From the NCBI RefSeq assembly GCF_030704305.1, contig NZ_CP131935.1, positions 2,914,001 through 2,978,000 of the forward strand: 64,000 nucleotides of DNA, written 5' to 3'. The position numbers and the translations under genes were made by a program. Numbering within the stretch: position 1 is the first letter of the stretch; each line of letters opens with the position of its first letter. A model generated the notes under the pieces. The model was not told the DNA's origin. It saw only the letters and a list, made by a program, of their open reading frames with translations, and did not search any database. This DNA is from Massilia sp. R2A-15 (GTDB lineage Bacteria > Pseudomonadota > Gammaproteobacteria > Burkholderiales > Burkholderiaceae_D). Of the stretch, positions 9,810 through 17,325 are shown in pieces.

Positions 9810-11198
9810 ATGCGCATGCGTCGCTGCGGCAGGGAAAGCGGGCAGGTGGTGCTCCTGGTATTGTTTTCACTGGTAGTGCTGATCGGTACTGTCGGCCTGG
9901 CAATCGATTCGGCGGTCGGCTATCTTATCAAGGCCAAGCTCAACGCCGCGGTCGACTCGGCCGTGATCGCTGCGGCCCGCACCGTATCGCAGGGCAGCAC
10001 GCAAGACGTGCAACGGGCCAATGCGATCACCGCGGCGCGCGAATTCTTCGACGCAAACTACCCTTCGGGATACATGGGATCGACCGCCCAATTCAGCGAC
10101 CCCGACATCGTTTTCGACGGCGGCAAGGTAGTTCTCAGCGCGGCCGCCACGGCGACCGTTCCGACCAGATTCATGCGCGTACTCGACGTCGGCTCATTTA
10201 ACGTCGGCGCGAATGCACAGGTGGTGAGAAAGGACCTCGACATGGCGGTGGTGATCGACACTACCGGCTCCATGAACACCGGCAGCGTTCCCGGCCAGGT
10301 GCGCAGCAACACAAAATTATTTCTAACCAAGTTCAACCAGACCATGGACCGCGTCGCACTGATCCAGTATGCGTACGGCGCAGTGACGCGCGATGGATTC
10401 CGGCCGGTGCAGCGCGGCTTCGATATCGCCAGCATGAATTCGCATATCGATGCGTTCACCTTCGCCGGATCGACCAACTCCTCAGAAGGCGTATGGCACG
10501 CGCGCGACCAGCTGAACAATGTGATCCAGGCGGCCAGCCGCTCGAGCATGCGCGTGATCGTATTTTTCTCCGATGGAGCGCCCAATTCGTTCGCATCCTC
10601 TTTCGCTTTCAATACCGGAGCGGGTACCTGCACCGCTGCCGGCACCATTTCCACCGGCGATGACACAACGTCCAATTGGCCAGCCGGTCTCAGGGCGCAG
10701 GACGCCATCAGCGCCAACTCGCCCTCGCCGTGCTGGCAAAATACTTCCATCGCCAATCCGGCGGCCACGACCCACATCAACAAGCTTCCGGACTGGTACA
10801 ACGCCCACAATCCCACCGATTTGCCGGCGCTGCGTGAGTTCCCGGTGGTCACGAACACGCCGCGGATTGTCACCAGCGACACCAGCACCCGCGATAGCGC
10901 CTGGCGCAACGTCAATCGCGCCGCCCGCAACCTGCTCGAAGCAATGGCCGAGAAATCACGCAACGAAGGGATCTATGTGTTCACCCTGGGACTCGGCAAC
11001 GCGTTGACCTTGCCGACGGGCCCCGACAGCGAAAAGGGGGAAGACATCCTCAAATGCATGGCCAACGTGGCCGATGCGCCGGCCCGTTGCCTGCGCGCGG
11101 CCCAGCCGGTCGGAACCTATTGCCACGCCGCAGACGAAAACGAGTTGAAACCTTGTTTCGACAAACTTGCCTCGGCAATTTTGCGCATCACGAAATAG
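9810..11198 (+). CDS. tadG: TadG-like protein with von Willebrand factor A domain
   Basis: A 462-residue protein with one N-terminal membrane helix (about 12-32, the Flp-Tad/TadG region) and a von Willebrand factor A domain from about residue 144. The metal site reads DTTGS (Asp150 to Ser154), a DxTxS version of the usual DxSxS motif. TadG closes the pseudopilin set of the locus and is thought to be periplasmic and membrane-anchored. Two Cys-rich stretches near the C-terminus (about 413-453) may form disulphides. Confidence 0.88.
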   Translation: MRMRRCGRESGQVVLLVLFSLVVLIGTVGLAIDSAVGYLIKAKLNAAVDSAVIAAARTVSQGSTQDVQRANAITAAREFFDANYPSGYMGSTAQFSDPDIVFDGGKVVLSAAATATVPTRFMRVLDVGSFNVGANAQVVRKDLDMAVVIDTTGSMNTGSVPGQVRSNTKLFLTKFNQTMDRVALIQYAYGAVTRDGFRPVQRGFDIASMNSHIDAFTFAGSTNSSEGVWHARDQLNNVIQAASRSSMRVIVFFSDGAPNSFASSFAFNTGAGTCTAAGTISTGDDTTSNWPAGLRAQDAISANSPSPCWQNTSIANPAATTHINKLPDWYNAHNPTDLPALREFPVVTNTPRIVTSDTSTRDSAWRNVNRAARNLLEAMAEKSRNEGIYVFTLGLGNALTLPTGPDSEKGEDILKCMANVADAPARCLRAAQPVGTYCHAADENELKPCFDKLASAILRITK

Positions 11199-11228
11199 GC
11201 CGCCCCCGTTCAAAGCCAGGAGCTCGTC

Positions 11229-12347
11229 GTGAAAAACTACACCGCTTATCTGCGGCAGCTGAAGTACGGCGCAATGTTCATGCTGTGCAGCTGCGCGCAT
11301 TTGCAACACACGCAACCTTCCTCGGAAATCAAGCCGTTTTACCGCGTGTCGAACTCTCCGGGAAGCGCCTATGGGTACTATCTCCTGGGCACCTACTACG
11401 CGGGACAAAAAAGAAACGAGCAGGCCGCAGAGGCATACCGCCAAGCCATCGAGATCGACCCCGACCTCGCCGACGCACACAACGCCCTCGGCATGTTGCA
11501 TGCCGGTGAGGGGCGTTATGTCGAGGCGATCGCCAGTCTTGTCAACGCCGCGCGGGTGGCGCCAAAGGTGGCGAAATTTCACAACAATCTCGGTTACGTA
11601 TATCACCTGAAAGCGGACTACTCAGGTGCGGTCACCGAGTTTCGGCGCGCCTTGGCACTCGATGCCCACTATTCGCTGGCGTCGAACAATCTGCTGGCAA
11701 GCTGCGAAAGAATGGGAGTTGTCTCTCAGCGGCATCGGGTCGTACTGGCGAACGGCGAATCCCGGCTAATCGAGCTCGCCCCTTGCCCCGCCACAAGCCT
11801 GGCCAATCACCCGGCGGACGGCGCCGGCGAAACACTACTGGATACCGCCCGCGCCTACCTGCGTCGCGGGGCGGAAATGATAACCGGTCTCGCCACTTCT
11901 GAGCCCCCTCCCGTGCTGGCGGGTATTGCCGTCGCCATACCCTCGGAAAATGCGCGTTCCTACAGGCTTGAAATCAGCAACGGCAATGGCGTTCCTGGCT
12001 TGGCGCAGAGTTTGCGCGACACGCTGCGCCCGGATGGCGCGCCAACGCCACGCCTGACGAACATGAAAACATTCACGCAACGCGATACGGCCATTCAGTA
12101 TCGTCCTGGCTTCCGCGAGGCGGCCCGACTGCTCAGCCTGAGAATCCCGACTCGGCCTCGATTGTTCCGCGACGACGACCTCGCCACGGCGGTGGATGTT
12201 CGCCTGGTGTTGGGGAAGGACATGACAGAGCGCGTCGAAATGGCGATCAGGGAGTTTGCCGGGTCGGAACGCTCAGCACATGCAGTGTCGGTAGGTAAGG
12301 AGCCAACAGCGGGAGATTCCAATGCACCCAAACTTGCGCGGGAATGA
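11229..12347 (+). CDS. tadD: TadD-like TPR protein with LytR_C domain
   Basis: A 372-residue protein starting at GTG, with AGGAG 6 nt upstream. Residues 1-24 resemble a lipoprotein signal with a possible lipobox (LCSC). Tandem TPR motifs follow at about 50-165 (YLLGTYYAGQKRNEQAAEAY and next units). The C-terminal part (about 238-345, RLEISNGNGVPGLAQSLRD) matches the LytR_C domain. TPR lipoproteins called TadD are part of Tad loci and assist secretin assembly; the LytR_C half may bind envelope polymers, which is inference. The downstream acyltransferase gene overlaps its 3' end by 26 nt. Confidence 0.82.
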   Translation: MKNYTAYLRQLKYGAMFMLCSCAHLQHTQPSSEIKPFYRVSNSPGSAYGYYLLGTYYAGQKRNEQAAEAYRQAIEIDPDLADAHNALGMLHAGEGRYVEAIASLVNAARVAPKVAKFHNNLGYVYHLKADYSGAVTEFRRALALDAHYSLASNNLLASCERMGVVSQRHRVVLANGESRLIELAPCPATSLANHPADGAGETLLDTARAYLRRGAEMITGLATSEPPPVLAGIAVAIPSENARSYRLEISNGNGVPGLAQSLRDTLRPDGAPTPRLTNMKTFTQRDTAIQYRPGFREAARLLSLRIPTRPRLFRDDDLATAVDVRLVLGKDMTERVEMAIREFAGSERSAHAVSVGKEPTAGDSNAPKLARE

Positions 12348-13161
12348 GGCGACCGGCTCCGTGACCGGAGCGCGCCGGCGCGGTTGCAACGGCAATCTGG
12401 AGGCGCTGGCGGGAGCCCCCTGGCCGCGAGCTGCTTCATTCCACAAGGACGATTATGTCGTCCAAATTGCCGATTCAGACGCAAGCCTGACCGCGACGCA
12501 CCAACTGGTCTGCGACAGATACGCGAGACGCGGCTATCGCGTATCGGCTCGGCGCCCGGGAGGCCCCCACCAGACCACCATCGGCGTGCTTGCGGGCTGC
12601 GCGATAGTCGGCACGGCCACATTACAGGTCGATTCGCCCCTGGGTATCAACGCAGATGCTGTTTTCCGTGACCACGTGGATATCTACCGGAATGAGGGTG
12701 CTGCGGTGTGCGAGATCACCCAATTTGCGTTGGCGCGTGGAATCCGCTCCGAAACCGTGCTCGCGGCAGTGTTTCATTACCTGTACATATTGGCGTTCCA
12801 TGTGCGGCAGCGCAGCCACATATTCATCGAAGTCAATCCCCGGCACCGTCGATTTTACGAGTCGGTCTTCGGATTTGAATGCCTGACCCCGATCCGAATG
12901 AATCCTGGAGTGAACGCACCGGCGTACCTGCTGCAAGTGAGGACCGATCACCTTGCGTCAACTATATTCCACCCGAGCGATGATTTGGAATTTCCTCGCT
13001 TCTATTCGATCGACGAAGAGCACCGCATCCGAAAATCGTTCGCGCACCGCTATCCCTTGAGGAATATGAGGGGAGCCTCGCACGCCGCCGGCGCGGGCGA
13101 TCTCTACTATCTGCAGCATTTGCGCACCAGAGATGCGTACGCTCCGACTCAAAGAAATTAG
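12322..13161 (+). CDS. FeeM-type N-acyltransferase (GNAT fold)
   Basis: A 279-residue protein with a GNAT-like fold of the FeeM / N-acyl amino acid synthase group, which joins fatty acyl chains from acyl carrier protein to an amino acid. Supporting stretches are VCEITQFALARG, YLYILAFHVRQRSHIFIEVN and HRRFYESVFGFECL, the last a hallmark of the group. GGGAG lies 6 nt before the ATG. The gene overlaps the TPR gene by 26 nt, so it is probably co-transcribed with the tad genes. Acceptor and product are unknown. The N-terminal 40 residues look disordered. Confidence 0.75.
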   Translation: MHPNLRGNEATGSVTGARRRGCNGNLEALAGAPWPRAASFHKDDYVVQIADSDASLTATHQLVCDRYARRGYRVSARRPGGPHQTTIGVLAGCAIVGTATLQVDSPLGINADAVFRDHVDIYRNEGAAVCEITQFALARGIRSETVLAAVFHYLYILAFHVRQRSHIFIEVNPRHRRFYESVFGFECLTPIRMNPGVNAPAYLLQVRTDHLASTIFHPSDDLEFPRFYSIDEEHRIRKSFAHRYPLRNMRGASHAAGAGDLYYLQHLRTRDAYAPTQRN

Positions 13162-13180
13162 CGTCGCCCACCCACACAGG

Positions 13181-13456
13181 CTAAACGCGCCGCTGGAAGC
13201 GGACCGCGTTGCGCGCCTTTGCACGCAACGCTTCGATCTCGCGGTCGCGCGGTTCGGCATTGGTAACGAGCGAGGCGATCAGCACGCTCGCCGCGGCCGC
13301 CACGTCCTCGATCGCCTTGTCGAAGGCTGCCTGATTTGCCTGCGATGGTTTGGTGAAGCCGCTCAGCTTGCGGACGAACTGCACCGAGGCGGCGCGAATT
13401 TCGTCTTCCGTCGCCGGCGGCTCGAAATTGAACAGGGTCTTGATGTTTCGGCACAT
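13181..13456 (-). CDS. DUF2277 family protein
   Basis: A 91-residue protein starting MCRNIKTLFNFEPPAT, the conserved opening of the DUF2277 family; the function of the family is unknown. AGGAG stands 7-8 nt before the ATG. Longer readings in this frame run through REP-like repeats and are not credible. It is convergent with the acyltransferase gene (19 nt apart) and downstream of trpA in the same direction. The protein is small, soluble and rich in Ala, Arg and Glu. Confidence 0.85.
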   Translation of the reverse strand: MCRNIKTLFNFEPPATEDEIRAASVQFVRKLSGFTKPSQANQAAFDKAIEDVAAAASVLIASLVTNAEPRDREIEALRAKARNAVRFQRRV

Positions 13457-13490
13457 AGATTGCTCCTGATACGGCAAACGCACGCTCAGC

Positions 13491-13594
13491 ATGGATTCCC
13501 GCCTGCGCGGGAATGACGGTTCTCGATTTGTCAGCCATAAGACCGTCGTTCCTGCCATTGGCAGGCCCGACTTCCTGCGCAGGCAGGAACCCAT
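13491..13594. repeat. Cluster of REP-like palindromes (dRS3-like core)
   Basis: Three palindromic units lie here: ATTCCCGCCTGCGCGGGAAT (13495-13514, matching the ATTCCC-N8-GGGAAT layout of neisserial dRS3), an imperfect unit at 13545-13565 and TTCCTGCGCAGGCAGGAA (13572-13589). They share outer motifs (GTC before and CCAT after the stem) with the pair at 38797-38884. They fill the gap between the DUF2277 gene and trpA. Confidence 0.8.
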
Positions 13595-13623
13595 ACCATC
13601 TTCGCTTGGCAAGTAAAGCGGAG

Positions 13624-14424
13624 TTACTCGCTATCGAGCGCGTGACGGATGCCCGTCACGAACGCCTGCACCGCCGCCACCGCGCCCTCCTTCGGCGTGT
13701 TCTCCAGCTCCTGGATGATCCGGCTGCCGATCACCACCGCGTCGGCAACGCTGGCCACCGCTTTCGCGGTCGCGCCGTCGCGGATGCCGAAGCCGACGCC
13801 GATCGGCAGCTTCACGTGCTCGCGGATCGCCGCCACCCGGCGCGCAACGTCGGCCGTGTCGATGGTGCCGGCGCCCGTCACCCCCTTGAGCGACACGTAA
13901 TAACTGAAGCCGCTGCCCACTCGCGCAACCTGGGCGATGCGTTCCGGCGTCGACGTCGGCGCCAGCAGGAAGATCAGGTCGAGATCGGCCGCGCGCATCG
14001 CCGCGGCGAACTCCTCGCACTCTTCCGGCGGATAGTCGACGACGATGGCGCCGTCTGCGCCCGCTTCTTTCGAGGCGGCGATGAAGGCGTCGGGCCCGAT
14101 CCGCTCGATCGGGTTGGCGTACCCCATCAGCACCACCGGCGTGTGCTGGTTGGTCTTGCGGAATTCGCGCACGAAGTTGAAGACGTCGGTCAGGCCGATG
14201 CCGAACTTGAGCGCGCGCTCGCAGGCGCGCTGGATCACCGGCCCTTCGGCCATCGGATCGGAAAACGGCACGCCCAGTTCGAGCACGTCGGCGCCGCCCG
14301 CGACCAGCGCGTGCATCAGCGGCACCGTCAGCTCGGGACCGGGATCGCCGGCCGTGATGAAGGTCACCAGGCCGGTCTTGTTGTGCGCCTTGAGCGCGGA
14401 AAAGGTAGCTTCGATTCTGGACAT
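13624..14424 (-). CDS. trpA: Tryptophan synthase alpha chain
   Basis: Alpha subunit of tryptophan synthase, 266 aa, splitting indole-3-glycerol phosphate to indole and glyceraldehyde 3-phosphate. Catalytic Glu49 is present ([11 protein letters not shown]). The second catalytic residue, Asp60 in E. coli numbering, is Glu here (PMAEGPVIQ), and the numbering aligns without gaps. The phosphate-binding segments ([15 protein letters not shown]) are intact. It is the last trp gene after trpF and trpB. Related genomes often continue with accD; here the DUF2277 gene and the tad locus follow instead. Confidence 0.95.
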   Translation of the reverse strand: MSRIEATFSALKAHNKTGLVTFITAGDPGPELTVPLMHALVAGGADVLELGVPFSDPMAEGPVIQRACERALKFGIGLTDVFNFVREFRKTNQHTPVVLMGYANPIERIGPDAFIAASKEAGADGAIVVDYPPEECEEFAAAMRAADLDLIFLLAPTSTPERIAQVARVGSGFSYYVSLKGVTGAGTIDTADVARRVAAIREHVKLPIGVGFGIRDGATAKAVASVADAVVIGSRIIQELENTPKEGAVAAVQAFVTGIRHALDSE

Positions 14425-14472
14425 TGTTGTGCTTTCGTGTGAGTGGATGGGAACGGGCGTTTCAGCGTTCGG

Positions 14473-15720
14473 TCAGCTGAAATCGAGCCCCATCCTCTCT
14501 GCCACGGTGTGCATGTCCTTGTCGCCGCGGCCGGATAAATTCACCAGGATGATCTGGTCCTTCGGCAGCGTGGCCGCCAGCTTGGTCGCGTAAGCGATCG
14601 CGTGCGACGATTCGAGCGCCGGGATGATGCCCTCGATGTGGCAGCAGTCGTGGAACGCGGCCAGCGCCTCGTCGTCGGTGATCGACACGTATTGCGCGCG
14701 CCCCAGGTCCTTCAGCCACGCATGCTCCGGACCCACGCCGGGATAATCGAGGCCGGCCGACACCGAATGCGTCTCGATGATCTGGCCGTTCGCGTCCTGC
14801 AGCAGATAGGTGCGGTTGCCGTGCAAAACACCCGCGATGCCGGCGGACAGCGAGGCGGCGTGCTTGCCCGATTCGATCCCCTCGCCGGCCGCTTCGACGC
14901 CGATCAGCTTGACGTCCTTCTGGTCGATGTAGGGATAAAAAATCCCCATCGCGTTGGAGCCGCCGCCGATACAGGCCAGCACGTAGTCGGGCTGGCGCCC
15001 CGTCATCTCGGGCATCTGCTCCAGGCACTCCTCGCCGATCACCGACTGGAAGTCGCGCACCATCATCGGATACGGGTGCGGGCCGGCTACGGTGCCGATG
15101 ATGTAGAAGGTGTTTTCGATGTTGGTGACCCAGTCGCGCATCGCTTCGTTGAGGGCGTCCTTGAGCGTCTTCGAGCCCGATTCGACCGGCACCACGGTGG
15201 CGCCCAGGAGCTTCATGCGGTACACGTTCTGCGCCTGGCGCCTGACGTCCTCGCTGCCCATGTAGATCACGCATTCGAGGCCGAAGCGAGCGCAGATGGT
15301 GGCGGTGGCCACGCCGTGCTGGCCGGCGCCGGTTTCGGCGATGATGCGCGGCTTGCCCATGCGTTTGGCCAGCAGCGCCTGGCCGATCACGTTGTTGATC
15401 TTGTGGGCGCCCGTGTGGTTCAGGTCTTCGCGCTTGAAGTAGATCTGCGCGCCGCCGATCTGCTCGGACCAGCGCCTGGCGTGGTAGATCGGCGAAGGAC
15501 GTCCGACGAAGTGCTTGAGCTCATAGCGAAACTCGTCGAGAAATTCGGGGTCGTGGCTGTACTTGGCGTACGCTTCGCTCAGCTCGGCCAGCGCGTGGCT
15601 GAGCGTCTCGGCGACGAAGGAGCCGCCGTAGGGGCCGAAGTGGCCGCGGGCGTCGGGAAGCTGGTAGTCGGTGGTCTGGAACAATGGCGCGGCCGGGCCG
15701 CGTTCAGGAGCTGCTTTCAT
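14473..15720 (-). CDS. trpB: Tryptophan synthase beta chain
   Basis: The PLP-dependent beta subunit, 415 aa, which joins indole and serine. The PLP lysine is in [12 protein letters not shown] and the phosphate cradle in GGGSNAMG. Start at ATG 15720 (MKAAPERG) gives a normal length; a longer reading is not supported. The 3' end of trpF overlaps the first 17 nt, so trpF and trpB are probably translationally coupled. trpA follows 48 nt downstream. Confidence 0.96.
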   Translation of the reverse strand: MKAAPERGPAAPLFQTTDYQLPDARGHFGPYGGSFVAETLSHALAELSEAYAKYSHDPEFLDEFRYELKHFVGRPSPIYHARRWSEQIGGAQIYFKREDLNHTGAHKINNVIGQALLAKRMGKPRIIAETGAGQHGVATATICARFGLECVIYMGSEDVRRQAQNVYRMKLLGATVVPVESGSKTLKDALNEAMRDWVTNIENTFYIIGTVAGPHPYPMMVRDFQSVIGEECLEQMPEMTGRQPDYVLACIGGGSNAMGIFYPYIDQKDVKLIGVEAAGEGIESGKHAASLSAGIAGVLHGNRTYLLQDANGQIIETHSVSAGLDYPGVGPEHAWLKDLGRAQYVSITDDEALAAFHDCCHIEGIIPALESSHAIAYATKLAATLPKDQIILVNLSGRGDKDMHTVAERMGLDFS

Positions 15721-16444
15721 GAGGATTGTCGCTTTCGTAGGTGGCGTCTGCCGCCCGCACCGCATCGATGAAGGCGGCTATCTTGCGGGCGTCCTTGATG
15801 CCCTTCTGCGCTTCGACACCACTGCTGATGTCGACGGCGAAGGGACGAACACGTACGACCGCGTCAGTCGCGTTGTTTACGCTCAAGCCACCACTTAAAA
15901 CGGCCCGAGGCGCGAGCTCTTTTGGGATGAGAGACCAATCAAAAACCTTTCCTGCCCCACCGTAGGCGTCCACAAAGGTGTCGAGCAACAGGCTCGAGAA
16001 CAAGGGACTGGCGGCGCGGTATTGATGCTCATATTCTAGCAAATCGGCTGCAGACGTGTCGGGCTTCATCCGGAACACGCGCATGAAGGGGCGCCCGACA
16101 GCGGCGGCGATGGCGGCGCACTGTTCGGGCGTCTCGTCGCCGTGGAACTGCAGCAGCGCGAACGGCGCGTGACGCGCCACTTCCACCACCTCGTCGAGAG
16201 TCGCGTTGACGAACAGGGCCACCGGCGTGACGAACGGCGGCAGCGCCGCGATCAGCGCGCCAGCCTGCTGCGCGGTGACGTAGCGTGGGCTGGGCGCGTA
16301 GAACACGAAGCCGAGCGCGTCGGCGCCCGCCTGGACGGCGGCGCGGACATCTTCTTCGCGGGTGATCCCGCAGATTTTGATACGGGTACGGTGCATGGTA
16401 GCGGCCTGCAGCTTCGGGGTCTGGTCCTGCGGACCTGACCCCAT
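15704..16444 (-). CDS. trpF: Phosphoribosylanthranilate isomerase
   Basis: The (beta/alpha)8 enzyme that converts N-(5-phosphoribosyl)anthranilate to CdRP. The catalytic Cys ([10 protein letters not shown]) and Asp (DTFVDAYGG) are present. Two starts compete. ATG 16396 (MHRTRIK) gives the usual protein of 230 aa but has no clear ribosome site. ATG 16444 has GGAGAG 8 nt upstream and adds 16 residues, the first of which ([10 protein letters not shown]) come from a dispersed 27-bp repeat. The longer form, 246 aa, is reported. It overlaps trpB by 17 nt. Confidence 0.9.
   Translation of the reverse strand: MGSGPQDQTPKLQAATMHRTRIKICGITREEDVRAAVQAGADALGFVFYAPSPRYVTAQQAGALIAALPPFVTPVALFVNATLDEVVEVARHAPFALLQFHGDETPEQCAAIAAAVGRPFMRVFRMKPDTSAADLLEYEHQYRAASPLFSSLLLDTFVDAYGGAGKVFDWSLIPKELAPRAVLSGGLSVNNATDAVVRVRPFAVDISSGVEAQKGIKDARKIAAFIDAVRAADATYESDNPHESSS
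16416..16442. repeat. 27-bp palindromic repeat, copy 1
   Basis: The unit GGGGTCTGGTCC-TGC-GGACCTGACCCC is a near-perfect palindrome. It overlaps the 5' end of trpF in the long reading, and an inverted identical copy lies 29 nt away (16472-16498). Confidence 0.85.
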
Positions 16445-16471
16445 GTTGAAACTCTCCGGTGAAATTAGAAT

Positions 16472-16498
16472 GGGGTCAGGTCCGCAGGACCAGACCCC
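16472..16498. repeat. 27-bp palindromic repeat, copy 2 (inverted to copy 1)
   Basis: Reverse complement of the unit at 16416-16442 with no mismatch. It fills the space between the truA stop (16504) and the trpF leader, so the two copies could fold as one large hairpin in the truA-trpF transcript. Confidence 0.85.
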
Positions 16499-16503
16499 AA
16501 CGA

Positions 16504-17301
16504 TCAGAACCAGGGCAAGGGGCTGACCGCTTCCTGCGGCAGTCCCCACTTCGGATCGTAATCTATTTTGGCCAGGTACAGGCCGTCGGGCATGAATGTG
16601 GGCGCGGCGTCGTTGCGGTCGCGCCCCGCCAGCACGTCGGCCAGCCAGGACGGCGAATGGCGCCCGTTGCCGACGTAGATCAGGGACCCGATCAGGTTGC
16701 GCACCATGTGATGCAGGAAGGCGTTGGCGCGCAGCGTAAACACCAGCGCCTCGCCGCGCCGCTCCACCGACACCTCGTGCATCTGCTTGATGGGCGACTT
16801 GGCCTGGCACTGCGAGGAGCGGAACGCCGAGAAGTCGTGGATGCCGACCAGGTGCTGGGCCGCCTCGCGCATGCGCTCGAGGTCGAGCGGGCGGAAGGTC
16901 CAGCCGGCGCGGCCCACCAGCAGCGGCGAGCGTACCGGGTTGTTGTAGAGGACGTAGTGATAGGTGCGCGCCCGCGCCGAGAAGCGCGCGTGGAATTCGT
17001 GCTCCGGATCGTGGGGGATTTCGCTGGCCCAGCGCACCGCGATCGAGTCGGGCAGGAAGGCGTTCACGCCGCGCACCCACGACTGCATGTCGCGCGTGAG
17101 GTCGGTGTCGAAGTGAACCACCTGTTCGAGCGCGTGGACACCGGTGTCGGTGCGGCCGGCGCAGGTGGTGGCGAAGTCGGTCCGGCCGAATTCGCGCAAC
17201 GCGATTTCGAGCCGGTCCTGCACGGTGTTTTTATCTAGCTGTTTCTGGTAGCCGCTCCAGGGCGACCCGTCATACTGGACGCCGAGTGCTATCCGTTTCA
17301 A
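16504..17301 (-). CDS. truA: tRNA pseudouridine(38-40) synthase TruA
   Basis: Makes pseudouridine at positions 38-40 of the tRNA anticodon arm; 265 aa, normal length. The catalytic Asp52 lies in [14 protein letters not shown]. Other TruA blocks ([22 protein letters not shown]) are intact. It is between fimV and trpF, the usual betaproteobacterial order. Confidence 0.96.
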   Translation of the reverse strand: MKRIALGVQYDGSPWSGYQKQLDKNTVQDRLEIALREFGRTDFATTCAGRTDTGVHALEQVVHFDTDLTRDMQSWVRGVNAFLPDSIAVRWASEIPHDPEHEFHARFSARARTYHYVLYNNPVRSPLLVGRAGWTFRPLDLERMREAAQHLVGIHDFSAFRSSQCQAKSPIKQMHEVSVERRGEALVFTLRANAFLHHMVRNLIGSLIYVGNGRHSPSWLADVLAGRDRNDAAPTFMPDGLYLAKIDYDPKWGLPQEAVSPLPWF

Positions 17302-17325
17302 ATCATATCCATTACTTGTTGTGTC

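Noticed and set aside
13491..13594. Palindromic repeats considered as a small CRISPR array
   Set aside because: Units are unlike in length and spacing, are palindromes themselves, and no cas genes are present.
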